Shown here: positions 33,735 to 43,186 of the stretch, piece by piece
How positions within the stretch are numbered: the stretch's first letter is position 1
Layout: each line of letters starts with the position of its first letter
Origin: Bacillota bacterium
Lineage (GTDB): Bacteria; Bacillota; Clostridia; Tissierellales; Sedimentibacteraceae
Assembly: GCA_023453025.1 (NCBI GenBank)
Contig: JAEXUD010000021.1
Span: 1 to 64,000 of the forward strand
Length of the DNA: 64,000 bases
Reading direction: 5' to 3'
Made by a program: the position numbers and the translations under genes
The notes under the pieces: generated by a model
What the model was told of the DNA's origin: nothing
Database searches by the model: none
What the model saw: the letters and a program-made list of their open reading frames with translations, nothing else

Positions 33735-33858
33735 AACATACTCCTTTTTATTTTATTCTTACGACGAAGAAATAATTCGTCAACATCTATATTAAACATG
33801 TTTCCAAACTCGACAGTGTTCATCTATTTTAATCAGATACGTGAATATAATTTACAAT

Positions 33859-33912
33859 AGTTAGCACAAACTAACTCGCGTTTATTGTAACACATCTAAT
33901 TTCAAAAAACAA
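33859..33912 (-). promoter_or_regulatory. Promoter with palindromic operator
   Basis: On the minus strand TTGTTT (33907-33912), 17 bp, TACAAT (33884-33889). The palindrome AGTTAG-TTTGTG-CTAACT (33859-33876) begins 7 bp after the -10, as expected for a repressor site. It would drive the methyltransferase remnant and gene. Confidence 0.5.
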
Positions 33913-34209
33913 TTTCATTTGTGTAGTTTGCCAAGAATAGTTAATATTGACAATGATTAATGATTTCTTGTGTCATCCGGGAAAGACAAGCATATAATAG
34001 ATACGAACATCTGAATTAATGATTGAAAAATATTAATATTTATTCAATTCACAAGCAATCAAAATTACACGAAAGGTCACTTTTCGCACGTGTGGAACCA
34101 TGAGCGAACATTTTTAGATAAAGCAGCAGGACCTTTCGTTGAAATTTAGGGATTCTTTATTTTAACCTCCTTTTGTGAATTATACCGTTTTATGCATATA
34201 CATACCATT
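33913..34209. repeat. Intergenic region with 71-nt hairpin
   Basis: No ORF was seen. Ten-base perfect arms (ACGAAAGGTC at 34069-34078, GACCTTTCGT at 34130-34139) enclose 51 nt containing GGAACCATGAGCGAACATTTTTA, which vaguely resembles one end of the palindromic element (GAAACCGTGAGCGGATATTTTTC). It may be a diverged copy or an sRNA; I cannot tell. Confidence 0.35.
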
Positions 34210-35976
34210 TCACATCCTGTCAGGCACCTCTATTCCAAGCAGTTCAACAGAGCATTCCAGAACTTTCTTTGTCAGGCTGCAAAGGCTCAGCCATGAACCT
34301 TTCTTTTCGGGATTTTCCTCGCTTATAATTCTGTTGCTGTGATAAAATTTATTGAAGGAATTGGATAAATCATAGATATATTCACACAGCTTGTTTGGAG
34401 CCTTCTCGCAAAAGCTGTACTCTATAACTTCATTGAATTTTGACAGCTTCAGCATCAAATCCTGTTCGCACTGACTGTATGGTTTAAGTATCAAATTATT
34501 CTCCGAGCATTTTTCTTTTACGCGCGCTTTATTTAAAATAGATTTAATCCTTACAGTTGTGTACAAAATATACGGACCTGTATTTCCCTCAAAGGATGAA
34601 AATTTATCTATATCAAATATATAATCCTTTGTAACCTGGTTGGACAAATCTCCGTATTTCAATGCGGATAATCCGACCTTTCGTGCAACATCGCTCATTT
34701 CTTCTTCGTTGAATCTCTTGCTCGTATCAAGCTTATCAAGCACGCTTCCTTGTATGTTTTCAATTAAATCCTGCAGTTTCATGACGCCGCCCTCTCGTGT
34801 TTTAAAGGGCTTGCCGTCCTTGCCGTTCATTGTTCCGAAGCCTATGAAATCCAATAACAGCTTTTCATCTGCAATTCCTGTCTTTTTAACACATCTGAAT
34901 ACCTGTTCAAAATGCAGCTCTTGCCTTTTATCCACAACGTATATTATCATGTCCGGGTCATAGTCCTCAACCCTCTGCCAGATGGTAGCAATATCTGTTG
35001 TACTGTACAGTGACGACCCGTCTGATTTCAATATCATCACAGGAGGAATACTAAAGGAATCTCCTTCCTCGGCAACATCCACCACCAATGCTCCCTGACT
35101 TTCATAGGTGTAGTTATTATCCTTTAGATATTTAACCATTTCATCAATATATTTCTCACAGTCACTTTCGCCCAGCCACAAGTCAAATTCCACATTTAAA
35201 GAACCATATACCTTTTTCAAATCCTTGACGGATACATTCAAAATATGCCTCCAAAGCGCAATATAGCCCTGCCTTCCTGCCTGAAGCTCAAATGTTGCCT
35301 TTCTTGCTTCCTCCATGGCTTCCTCGTTATTCTTGGCGAGAGCACTTGCTGCAGGATATATCTCTTCAAGCTCATTTATTGTGAATGGTGCATCGGAAGG
35401 ATATTTTCCGTCATAATCTTCGATAAAATAGGGAAGCTCAGGCATACGCCTCTTAAGCTCAGATATAACCATTCCTATTTGCAGCCCCCAGTCACCCAGA
35501 TGAACATCTCCTATGACTTTGTGCCCCAGAAATCTTGAAATTCTTTTTATTGCTTCTCCGATGACCGCAGCGCGTATATGCCCCACATGCAAAGGTTTTG
35601 CAACATTTGCCCCGCCATAATCCACTATAATCGTCAAAGGATTATCTGCCCCGGTACATCCGCATTTATCATCCCTGTTCATCATATTCAGATAATCAGT
35701 CAACATGTCATCCTTTATATTTAAATTGATAAATCCGGGACCGGCAGAAGAAATATCCTTGAAGCAGCTGCTGTCTTTCAGCGATTCCATCACCTCGCCT
35801 GCAATCTGCAAGGGGGATTTTTTGTATTTTTTAGCTGCTGACAGCGCACCGTTGCATTGAAATTGGCATAAATCAGGACGGTCTGATATGGTGATGCTGC
35901 CGAGATAACCTTCATATCCGCACTTTTCAAAAGCATCTCCTACTTCTTTGCTTAATATTTTGATTAATTTTTCCAT
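34210..35976 (-). CDS. argS: Arginyl-tRNA synthetase
   Basis: A 588-residue class I aminoacyl-tRNA synthetase that charges tRNA-Arg. An N-terminal Add-1 domain (about 1-110) is followed by the Rossmann catalytic core with the HIGH-equivalent KPLHVGHIRAAVIG, the LYSTTDIATI segment, and the MNGKDGKPFKTREGG region in place of KMSKS. A C-terminal DALR anticodon-binding domain (about 470-588) follows. ATG 35976 follows AAAGGAG; upstream codons belong to the T-box leader and are not translated. Transcription is controlled by that T-box. Confidence 0.95.
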   Translation of the reverse strand: MEKLIKILSKEVGDAFEKCGYEGYLGSITISDRPDLCQFQCNGALSAAKKYKKSPLQIAGEVMESLKDSSCFKDISSAGPGFINLNIKDDMLTDYLNMMNRDDKCGCTGADNPLTIIVDYGGANVAKPLHVGHIRAAVIGEAIKRISRFLGHKVIGDVHLGDWGLQIGMVISELKRRMPELPYFIEDYDGKYPSDAPFTINELEEIYPAASALAKNNEEAMEEARKATFELQAGRQGYIALWRHILNVSVKDLKKVYGSLNVEFDLWLGESDCEKYIDEMVKYLKDNNYTYESQGALVVDVAEEGDSFSIPPVMILKSDGSSLYSTTDIATIWQRVEDYDPDMIIYVVDKRQELHFEQVFRCVKKTGIADEKLLLDFIGFGTMNGKDGKPFKTREGGVMKLQDLIENIQGSVLDKLDTSKRFNEEEMSDVARKVGLSALKYGDLSNQVTKDYIFDIDKFSSFEGNTGPYILYTTVRIKSILNKARVKEKCSENNLILKPYSQCEQDLMLKLSKFNEVIEYSFCEKAPNKLCEYIYDLSNSFNKFYHSNRIISEENPEKKGSWLSLCSLTKKVLECSVELLGIEVPDRM

Positions 35977-36018
35977 ACAAGCTCCTTTGCTGTATTTTTT
36001 AATAAATTTTCCCATCAT

Positions 36019-36250
36019 AAAACCCGCCTCATATAATGAGACGGGTTGAAATCCGCGGTACCACTCAAATTGACCTAAGTCCACTCAATTACTTTAACGC
36101 AGTTAACGTACCATCCTTGCACTGCTCGGATGTCCTCTCAGAGTTCCTCTTCACCGCCGGCTCTCTTGCAGGACTCTCACTCTGCTCCCGCTCGCTGTTA
36201 GATACCATGACAGTTACTGTTCTCTTCACAGAATTTACAGTTATCTATTT
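36019..36250 (-). promoter_or_regulatory. T-box riboswitch leader of argS
   Basis: On the minus strand the leader holds the conserved T-box sequence GAGTGGTACCGCGG (36053-36066), an AGAGAGCCGG element, and a terminator (AACCCGTCTCAT paired with ATGAGGCGGGTT, 36019-36047) that competes with the antiterminator. Uncharged tRNA binding should stabilise the antiterminator and allow argS expression. I could not fix the specifier codon; stem I appears short. Confidence 0.9.
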
Positions 36251-36256
36251 CCGGTT

Positions 36257-36285
36257 ATTTTATATTATATGCAGGCTGTTGTCAA
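36257..36285 (-). promoter_or_regulatory. Promoter of argS
   Basis: On the minus strand TTGACA (36280-36285), 17 bp, TAAAAT (36257-36262), just before the T-box leader. Confidence 0.65.
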
Positions 36286-36323
36286 TATCAACTTTCAGTA
36301 TATGCGGTTCTTCGCAAAAGGCA

Positions 36324-38489
36324 TCAGTATGTTACGTCCCAATGCCTTTCTAAGTAGATTCCGTACAAAATTGTCCGGATGCTTTTATTTTTTATTTGGC
36401 TTGCTGCTTCATTATAAACAGATTTTCCGTCATTGTGGTCAATTCCTTTAACAAGCCTTAACAGAAAGCTGTTGAAGACCTCCAGGTCAGAGTCATCGGG
36501 ATTCGCATCACTCAGAGCACGCACCGATTCCATGATTTTATCGGTTGTCAGTTCAGATGTATGCAATTTTTCCAGATTTTCTGCTGCTTCCGCATAGTTT
36601 CCAAAATACAAATTGAGGTAAAAGAGAGTATCCGGTACATATTCATCTATTTTCATCAGAGCGTCTTTTGCACCTTCCCAGTTCTCATCTGCAATGTAGA
36701 ACCTGCTCAGCAGCCTGCAGCCCTCTGTGCCGAGGTTTTCATCCCCTTCTTTAAACAGAGAGTAAATCAATTCCTTGTTTTCTTTTATTTCGCCTCTTTC
36801 CATGGTGTCGAGAACCCTGAAAATTAAATTACCGTCTCCTGTCACATCAGCATACTTGCGCCCCAGCTCAATTGCTCTGTCAATATTTCTCTCGCCTTTT
36901 TTCCATCCGATGCCGTAAATTTTAGTCAGATACAGCAATGCATCGGTATTATCAGGCTCATCCTCGAGAATATTTTCGTAATACTCTATTGCTTCCGGAT
37001 AATTTTTGCCTATAATCATTTTTTCTCCGTCGGTGAGACTTCCTTCTGCCGTAATGCTGGGTATTTTATCATAATATGTCCGCATAGGCATACTGCCGGT
37101 GATAACTTTACCGTACTCGTCGCATGCGCTCACAGTGATCGGATATTCTATGCCCGGCAAAAACCTGCCCAGCACGCCTTCATATCCCAAAATCATTTCT
37201 TCTCCGTCATATGACAGTCCGCCTGATTCTCCCATCAGTCTGTCTATATCAAATACGGCATAGTTTTCGGCAAATTTACTTTTTCCATTCTTGTCAGATA
37301 TGGGTGTGGTAATGCTGGTTCCGCCCTTTTCATAAGGATTTGAAAAAAATACGGCTTGAACAGTATAATGATCTGCTCCTTCCACCTCTTCCCATGAAAC
37401 GGTAAATTCGCTGCCTGTTATTTTTTCTCCTGCCTTGGGCGAATTCATATTTATGGTATCGTTAAATACAAAATTCATTTCTTTTTCCGCACCGTCCAGA
37501 GTGACATACTCATATCCGGAGCGGCTGAGCACCTTATCCTCCAGAAGCGAAGCACTCAATCCGATACCTATGCTGTATATACCGTCCTTCAGACCGATGG
37601 TTTGAAATTCTCCGTTTTCGTCGGTTATGCCTATATAGCTTTCACCGCCGCTTCTGAATCCTCCTCCTGCATCCTGGACATATATTTCAACGAACGGCAT
37701 CGGCCTGCCCTTATATGTTACCGTTCCTTTTACCGTGTTGTCTCCCTTGATTATTTTGCCGAAGCTGTCCAGCCAGAAGCCTCTGTCGTAATATCTAGAT
37801 GAACCGAATACTAATTGGTCCTTGGGATTCCATCCGGTGGTTCTTATTTTTTCAGACAATTCAGCAACCTCATCATAATTCTCATCAATAAAAGCAATTT
37901 CCATCTTCAATATATAAAGCTTAACATCCGCATGCTCTGTTTCTTCATATCTGGCAACAATCTCTGATGCTCCTTCGCTATCTCCGTTCACATGCATCAG
38001 AAAACCGTTATATATATCGGAAATATATTTTACATCCTCGTCGTCATGCTGCTGTCCCAATGAAATCCACTCACGGAGCATTTCGGCATCTCCGGTGGCG
38101 ATTGCAATATCCATAAGCATCTTGTAGGAATCGGTAAAATATTGCTTTTCGGATTTTTTGTAGGAATCTGAATGAACTATGTCTGCAAGCAGTTCCTTTG
38201 CCTTTTCTATATCACTAAAACCTGTGTTTGATCCGCCCCAGCCGTCTAAAAAGATTGTAAACCTGTCGAAGCCTTTTACCAGTTTATTTGCATAGACAAA
38301 ATTGCCCTCGATGCTTGATGTGGTCGGATAAGAAGCATATTTCTCATAAAACAGGACTGCTTTATCCGAGCCCATGCGGTCAAGGTAATCAGCTATTCCT
38401 AAAATTGATGCGGGGATACCCCATGAAAATATTCCCGCAAAAATACATACTATAAAAATAAGTGTCTTTATTTTAATTTTTATTTTCAT
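36324..38489 (-). CDS. Membrane-anchored TPR/carboxypeptidase-regulatory-like protein
   Basis: A 721-residue protein with one N-terminal membrane segment (LIFIVCIFAGIFSWG). TPR-like helices follow, then a carboxypeptidase-regulatory-like beta domain (GTVTYKGRPMPFVEIYVQDA; GITDENGEFQTIGLKDG, about 255-335), an Fn3-like segment (about 345-470), and C-terminal TPRs (YPEAIEYYENILEDEPDNTD). The ATG overlaps the anti-sigma stop (ATGA) with GAGGTGAGC upstream. It is the third gene of an ECF sigma operon, so it probably senses or carries out an envelope response. Confidence 0.8.
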   Translation of the reverse strand: MKIKIKIKTLIFIVCIFAGIFSWGIPASILGIADYLDRMGSDKAVLFYEKYASYPTTSSIEGNFVYANKLVKGFDRFTIFLDGWGGSNTGFSDIEKAKELLADIVHSDSYKKSEKQYFTDSYKMLMDIAIATGDAEMLREWISLGQQHDDEDVKYISDIYNGFLMHVNGDSEGASEIVARYEETEHADVKLYILKMEIAFIDENYDEVAELSEKIRTTGWNPKDQLVFGSSRYYDRGFWLDSFGKIIKGDNTVKGTVTYKGRPMPFVEIYVQDAGGGFRSGGESYIGITDENGEFQTIGLKDGIYSIGIGLSASLLEDKVLSRSGYEYVTLDGAEKEMNFVFNDTINMNSPKAGEKITGSEFTVSWEEVEGADHYTVQAVFFSNPYEKGGTSITTPISDKNGKSKFAENYAVFDIDRLMGESGGLSYDGEEMILGYEGVLGRFLPGIEYPITVSACDEYGKVITGSMPMRTYYDKIPSITAEGSLTDGEKMIIGKNYPEAIEYYENILEDEPDNTDALLYLTKIYGIGWKKGERNIDRAIELGRKYADVTGDGNLIFRVLDTMERGEIKENKELIYSLFKEGDENLGTEGCRLLSRFYIADENWEGAKDALMKIDEYVPDTLFYLNLYFGNYAEAAENLEKLHTSELTTDKIMESVRALSDANPDDSDLEVFNSFLLRLVKGIDHNDGKSVYNEAASQIKNKSIRTILYGIYLERHWDVTY

Positions 38490-38797
38490 TTCATGCTCAC
38501 CTCACAGCTTTCTCTGACAATGACCTGGGAACCGCCCATGTCGATTATTCTTTCACTTGATGATCTGAACATGCTTCCCGGAATCAGCGTAACCGCAAAT
38601 AAAGCTGCAAAACCTATTATCGCAGGTGCCAGCGGAATTTCTATCTCTCTGTTTAAAAACTCGCTTATTTTTTCCTTAAGTGTTTTCTTTCTGTGCATAA
38701 GTATATTGTCCAGTGCCGCCTGGGACAGTACAATTCCGGTTGTTTCCTCTTCCATTATTCTTTTTATTTCTTTTCCCAGATTATCTTTGTTATCCAT
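38486..38797 (-). CDS. Anti-sigma-like small membrane protein
   Basis: A 103-residue protein with a charged cytoplasmic N-terminus (about 1-55), one membrane helix (IPLAPAIIGFAALFAVTLIP) and a short exterior tail. It overlaps the sigma gene by 8 bp upstream and the TPR gene by 4 bp downstream, so all three are coupled. The arrangement is that of an anti-sigma factor, but no zinc-binding HxxxCxxC motif is seen. Confidence 0.7.
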   Translation of the reverse strand: MDNKDNLGKEIKRIMEEETTGIVLSQAALDNILMHRKKTLKEKISEFLNREIEIPLAPAIIGFAALFAVTLIPGSMFRSSSERIIDMGGSQVIVRESCEVSMK

Positions 38798-39323
38798 TGA
38801 GTCGGCCTCCTTTCAACAGACTATCCTTCAATATATTCCTTCCTCTAGAGAGCCTGCTTTTTACAGTTCCCTCTTTTTCATCTAACAGCGTCGAAATTTC
38901 TTTTATGGAACGCTCCTCAAAATAGAACAGAACCATAACCTCCATATACATAGGATGCAATTTGAAAAGCTCTTTTTTCAAAAGCTCTCTGTCAATGTTA
39001 TCTTCCACATGGGATTCAACATCATCATTTCCAATCCATTCATCCTCAAGTACAAGCACATCTCTTTTCTTTCTCAGCCTGTCTCTGGACAGGTTGAGTG
39101 CTATGGTATATATCCATGTATACAGTCCGGAATTCTCCCTGAAGCCTTCTATTTTTTCAAAAACCTTTACAAAGGTTTCCTGAACCACATCCTCTGCCTC
39201 TTCTACGCTTCCCAGCATAAGGAAGCAGGTTCTCAGGAGATTGTTTCCGTAGTCCTTGACTATTTGCCTGTATGCATCCTCTTTTCCTTTTTTCAGTCCT
39301 CTTATCAATAACTTTTCTGCCAC
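38790..39323 (-). CDS. ECF RNA polymerase sigma factor
   Basis: A 177-residue ECF sigma factor. Region 2 is LRTCFLMLGSVEEAEDVVQETFVKVFE and region 4 is YFEERSIKEISTLLDEKEGTVKSRLSRGRNILK. It begins with GTG 39323 behind AGGGAGGG. The upstream ECF-type promoter at 39344-39371 suggests positive autoregulation. It is the first gene of an operon with the anti-sigma and TPR genes. Confidence 0.92.
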   Translation of the reverse strand: MAEKLLIRGLKKGKEDAYRQIVKDYGNNLLRTCFLMLGSVEEAEDVVQETFVKVFEKIEGFRENSGLYTWIYTIALNLSRDRLRKKRDVLVLEDEWIGNDDVESHVEDNIDRELLKKELFKLHPMYMEVMVLFYFEERSIKEISTLLDEKEGTVKSRLSRGRNILKDSLLKGGRLNG

Positions 39324-39343
39324 CTTCTACCCTCCCTGTTATT

Positions 39344-39371
39344 TAGACGATAAAACACTGCAAAGGTTGCA
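39344..39371 (-). promoter_or_regulatory. ECF-type promoter, autoregulatory
   Basis: On the minus strand TGCAACC (39365-39371), 15 bp, CGTCTA (39344-39349). This matches the common AAC...CGTC form of ECF promoters, directly before the sigma gene. Confidence 0.7.
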
Positions 39372-39386
39372 ATAAATTTTTACTTT

Positions 39387-40256
39387 TTAAAACAGGCTGA
39401 TTTGTTCGTTTATATTTTTGTCCTCGTATTCGTTAAGATATGAAAACACCTTGTCCATACCGACGAGGATATTGTGTTTTTTGCATACGAAGCTTAGTAT
39501 GCTCATAAGCCTGGTGTGATTAGTGCTGTGACATTCGTATGAGCTTCCGAATGTTTTGATATATCTTTGTTTCATACCTGGGAAATGCTCATCAAGCTTT
39601 TTATAGAAATATTCTCTGTTTCCCTCCCGCATGGTTACACCTATGCCGAAGCACATAATTCCGTATACTTTTGCTTCCACGCAGTATTTTAGCAGCTTAT
39701 TTAAATTTTCTTCCGTATCATTTATAAACGGAAGGAAAGGTCCCAGCCAAACAACTGTCGGTATGCCGTTATCACGGAATATCTTCAATGCCTCAAAACG
39801 CTCTCTGGTACTTGAAACACCGGGCTCCAGAATTCGGCACAAGCTTTCGTCAGCAGTGGTAAGAGTCATCTGAACCACACATTTAGATTTTTCATTTATA
39901 CTTCTGAGAACATTAAGATCCCTCAAAATTCTGTCCGACTTCGTAAGTATGGAAAGTCCGAAGCCGTATTTGTCTATAATCTCAAGACATCTGCGGGTAT
40001 ACATAATTTTTTCTTCGATATGAATGTAGGGATCACACATGGAGCCTGTGGAAATCATGCATTTTTTACGCTTTCGCTTCAATGCATCCTCAAGCATTTC
40101 AGGAGCGTTTTTCTTTATTTCTATATCGGTAAATTCATGCTTCATCTGATAGCATGCACTTCTGCTGTCACAGTAAATACAGCCGTGGCTGCATCCTCTG
40201 TATATGTTCATTCCGTTTTTAGCAGAAAGTATAGATTTATATTCTGCATAATGCAT
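39387..40256 (-). CDS. SPL-type radical SAM protein
   Basis: A 289-residue radical SAM protein. The cluster motif is YRGCSHGCIYCDSRS (C-x3-C-x2-C), preceded by MNIYRGC. The sequence ISTGSMCDPYIHIEEK and TKSDRILRD are typical of the SplB/Rv2578c-like family. It may act on DNA lesions or be a related enzyme of unknown substrate; spore photoproduct lyase itself is longer and has a different C-terminus. ATG 40256 follows GGAAGGTGAG. Confidence 0.85.
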   Translation of the reverse strand: MHYAEYKSILSAKNGMNIYRGCSHGCIYCDSRSACYQMKHEFTDIEIKKNAPEMLEDALKRKRKKCMISTGSMCDPYIHIEEKIMYTRRCLEIIDKYGFGLSILTKSDRILRDLNVLRSINEKSKCVVQMTLTTADESLCRILEPGVSSTRERFEALKIFRDNGIPTVVWLGPFLPFINDTEENLNKLLKYCVEAKVYGIMCFGIGVTMREGNREYFYKKLDEHFPGMKQRYIKTFGSSYECHSTNHTRLMSILSFVCKKHNILVGMDKVFSYLNEYEDKNINEQISLF

Positions 40257-40457
40257 AGCTGCTCACCTTCCTTTGTCTCTGCTTTAATTATTTAAGTTAA
40301 GTAATGTACATATCAATATCGCAATCTATGTAACAATTAAAATTATTCAAAATTTTCTCGTATACTGTCATTATGGGTATTATTTCACTCATTTATATTA
40401 TACATCTGTAATATTAACAGCCGCAAGCTATAATATAACTTCAATCCAAAAAGAGCA

Positions 40458-40549
40458 TTACCATTCACAGTCAAAGTGAAAGCTAAAAACAAGAAAAATA
40501 TCCGTTCACGGTTTCGGACACGAATAATTCTAAAGCTCACTCAGGGTAA
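40458..40549. repeat. Palindromic element, truncated copy B
   Basis: It matches the left half of the element at 19057-19314 (ATTACCATTCACAGTCAAAG, then GTTTCGGACACGAATAATTC) and breaks off after AAAGCTCACTCAGGGTAAAA. The other half is missing. Confidence 0.7.
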
Positions 40550-40791
40550 AAGAGCAGCTAAATAATAAAAAAAATATGTTCAAATAAAAGTATTTTCATG
40601 ATATTATATATAGGTATCGCCAAATCTGTATTTTCATTTCGGACATATATGATTAAAGAGGTACATTGTTAAGCCGGTACTAAAGTATTAATGAATACTA
40701 TAAAACTATAAAGGCTGAACTGCAAGGGGATGTCTTTTTTATAACTTAAAGTGAAACTCACGATATATTATTGTTAATTTTGGAGGTCGCA
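40550..40791. other. Leader region before the MATE gene, no element identified
   Basis: About 240 bp without an ORF. Short hairpins (AGTATTAATGAATACT; GGTACATTG...GGTAC) and a GGGGATGTCTTTTTT stretch suggest a structured leader, but it does not match any riboswitch class I can name. Confidence 0.3.
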
Positions 40792-42156
40792 ATGCGGACT
40801 AGTTTTAGAAACAAAGATTTTTTTAAGGTAATGATATCCATCGCTTTGCCCATAACATTGCAAAATTTAGTATCTTCATCTGTAAATATGCTTGATACCC
40901 TTATGATAACAAGCCTGGGAGAGGAAAGCATAGCAGCTGTAGGGCTTGCAAATCAGGTTTTCTTTTTTTATGCGGTTACCATATTCGGTGTCGCCACCGG
41001 CTCATCAATATTTATAGCACAGTTCTGGGGAAAGAAGGATATAAAAAATATAGGCAGGGTTTTGGGTATATCTCTTGCCATAGTGTGTGTTCTTGGAACA
41101 TTATTTACTTTGGCGGCATTGATTGTGCCGGACTTCATAATGAGAATCTTCAGCAATGACAAAGAAGTTATCAGATTAGGAGCAGATTATCTGAGAGTAG
41201 TTTCTCTAAGCTATATTATAACAGGCATAACTTTTTCATATGCTGTTGCCTCAAGAAGCATAGGTCAGGCAAAAATGCCGATGACAGTAAGCATGATTTC
41301 ATTTGTAACAAATGCAGTGTTTAACTATCTGCTTATTTTCGGAAAGTTCGGTTTCCCGCAACTAGGTATCAAGGGAGCGGCTTATGGTACATTAATAGCC
41401 CGGACTGTGGAAATAGCTTTGATGATGTACTCGATATATTCAAATAAAAATAATCCTCTTGCTCAAGGTGTTAAAAATATGACTGACTGGACAGGAGATT
41501 TTATAAAAAAATATTTTAAAACAGCTTATCCTGTTATTTTGAATGAAGCCTTCTGGTCATTAGGTACAGTGCTTTACTCCATAGCCTATGCAAAAATAGG
41601 AACGGAAGCCGCCGCTGCTGTTCAGATTTTAAATACCGTCCAGAATATTTTCATGGTAATGAGCAGAGGTTTGGCTAACGCATGCACAGTCATGGTAGGA
41701 AATAAAATCGGAGCGGATGAAGAAGAAACAGCCGTGGAATATGCCAACAGCTTCATGATAATATCAGCTGTGCTCGGACTTGCGCTGGGTGCTATGCTGT
41801 TTATCACGGCAGACGGAATACTGATGTTTTTCAGAAATCTCACACCGGGACTGTATGCTGCTTCAAAGAAGCTTTTAATAGTCTTGGCTATATTTTTCTC
41901 TGTCAAATCATTTAACGGAACAATGATTGTAGGTGTGCTGAGAGGCGGCGGTGATACCAAATTCTCAATGATTCTCGAGATGGGTTCTGTCTGGCTCGTA
42001 GGTGTTCCGTTAGCTTTTTTAGGTGCATTGGTGTTCAAGCTTCCGGTATACTATGTTTTCCTGATGGTCCATATGGAAGAAATTGTAAAGGCTTCTATAG
42101 GAATGTTCAGGATAGTATCAAAAAAATGGGTGACAAATGTTATTAGTGATATGTAA
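40792..42156 (+). CDS. MATE family efflux transporter
   Basis: A 454-residue multidrug/toxin extrusion protein with about 12 membrane helices in two homologous halves. Landmarks are MISIALPITLQNLVSSSVNM, VDTLMI-like LDTLMITSLGEESIAAVGLA, and NAVFNYLLIFGKFGFPQLGIKGAAYGT. It exports cationic compounds in exchange for Na+ or H+. ATG 40792 follows TTTGGAGG; the earlier ATG 40771 has none. It ends in a strong terminator. Confidence 0.92.
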   Translation: MRTSFRNKDFFKVMISIALPITLQNLVSSSVNMLDTLMITSLGEESIAAVGLANQVFFFYAVTIFGVATGSSIFIAQFWGKKDIKNIGRVLGISLAIVCVLGTLFTLAALIVPDFIMRIFSNDKEVIRLGADYLRVVSLSYIITGITFSYAVASRSIGQAKMPMTVSMISFVTNAVFNYLLIFGKFGFPQLGIKGAAYGTLIARTVEIALMMYSIYSNKNNPLAQGVKNMTDWTGDFIKKYFKTAYPVILNEAFWSLGTVLYSIAYAKIGTEAAAAVQILNTVQNIFMVMSRGLANACTVMVGNKIGADEEETAVEYANSFMIISAVLGLALGAMLFITADGILMFFRNLTPGLYAASKKLLIVLAIFFSVKSFNGTMIVGVLRGGGDTKFSMILEMGSVWLVGVPLAFLGALVFKLPVYYVFLMVHMEEIVKASIGMFRIVSKKWVTNVISDM

Positions 42157-42200
42157 TTCCAAATGTAAGAATACAATATTTTAATTAAAAGTTCCTAAAT

Positions 42201-42243
42201 AAAGGAGCTGTTGCATTAAGCATATCAATGCAGCAGCTCCTTT
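42201..42243. terminator. Bidirectional terminator
   Basis: A 17-bp stem (AAAGGAGCTGTTGCATT/AATGCAGCAGCTCCTTT, one wobble) lies between the convergent MATE and SDR genes, with T-rich flanks on both strands. Confidence 0.8.
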
Positions 42244-42255
42244 ATTATGTATAAA

Positions 42256-43023
42256 TTAAATCGACGTCCAGCCTCCGTCTACAGCAAGGTACTGTCCTGT
42301 TGTAAAGCTTGAAGCATCCGAAGCGAAATACACCACTGCTCCGTCAAGCTCTCCTTTTTTACCCACTCTTCCCATAGGGCAATAAGCTTTTAATACCGGC
42401 TCAAATGATGGGTCGGATACAATTGACGATGTCATCTCACTCTCAAAATATGAAGGCCCGATTGTATTTACTGTAATGTTGTATTTAGCCCACTCAACCG
42501 CCAGAGCCTTGCTCATTGCCATAACTCCGCCCTTCGCCGTCATGTATGCTGATACCGGGAAAGCATTCATTGCAACCGTGCTGTGAATTGAACCTATGTT
42601 TATTATTTTGCCGTATTTCTGCTCCACCATTACCTTTCCTACTTCTCTCGCAACGAAGTAAACGGCATTGAGGTTGAGTCCGATCATTTTATTCCATTGT
42701 TCATCGGTCTGCAGCTCAGCCGGCTCAGCAAATCCCATTCCTGCATTATTAACAAGTATATCAATTCTTCCAAATTTCTCTTTAACCATTGCAACAGCTT
42801 TCTTGACCTGCTCCACATCCGTTACGTCACATTGTACGGGCAAGACTTTCACTCCGAATTTCTCCAGCTCAGTCTTTAAATCATTCAGTCTTTCCACTCT
42901 TCTTGCAACTATAGCAACATCTGCACCTTCACGTGCAAGTGCTGTTGCAAATTGTACTCCTAATCCTGATGACGCTCCTGTTACAAAAGCAACCTTTCCT
43001 TTTAAACTAAATAAATCTGACAT
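42256..43023 (-). CDS. Short-chain dehydrogenase/reductase (gluconate 5-dehydrogenase-like)
   Basis: A 255-residue classical SDR. The cofactor motif is TGASSGLG, then DVTD and LVNNAGMG. The catalytic Ser is in INIGSIHS, and the Tyr/Lys are in SAYMTAKGG. The adenine-site RRVERL suggests NADP preference. The C-terminus is FASDASSFTTGQYLAVDGG. ATG 43023 has AAAGGGG upstream. The substrate cannot be deduced; gluconate, glucose or 3-oxoacyl-type substrates are common. Confidence 0.9.
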   Translation of the reverse strand: MSDLFSLKGKVAFVTGASSGLGVQFATALAREGADVAIVARRVERLNDLKTELEKFGVKVLPVQCDVTDVEQVKKAVAMVKEKFGRIDILVNNAGMGFAEPAELQTDEQWNKMIGLNLNAVYFVAREVGKVMVEQKYGKIINIGSIHSTVAMNAFPVSAYMTAKGGVMAMSKALAVEWAKYNITVNTIGPSYFESEMTSSIVSDPSFEPVLKAYCPMGRVGKKGELDGAVVYFASDASSFTTGQYLAVDGGWTSI

Positions 43024-43186
43024 GTTTATAATCCCCTTTCTCATTAATATCCAAAAATTTGTTAATAAGTATAATCTTATTATACCCTAATTGAGAATGT
43101 TAAACTTTTTTTTTCAAAAAATAGAGATAATCCTATTCGGACTATTAACAAACCTGATTTATGTTATTGCTATGAATAACCCCACT

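Noticed and set aside
35977..36084. A longer argS start (36084) adding 36 residues
   Set aside because: Those codons lie inside the T-box sequence and its terminator, and the ATG at 35976 has the ribosome binding site.
40550..40791. Possible riboswitch before the MATE gene
   Set aside because: Short hairpins exist, but no consensus of guanidine, preQ1, ZTP, c-di-GMP or purine classes was found, so only an unassigned leader is reported.
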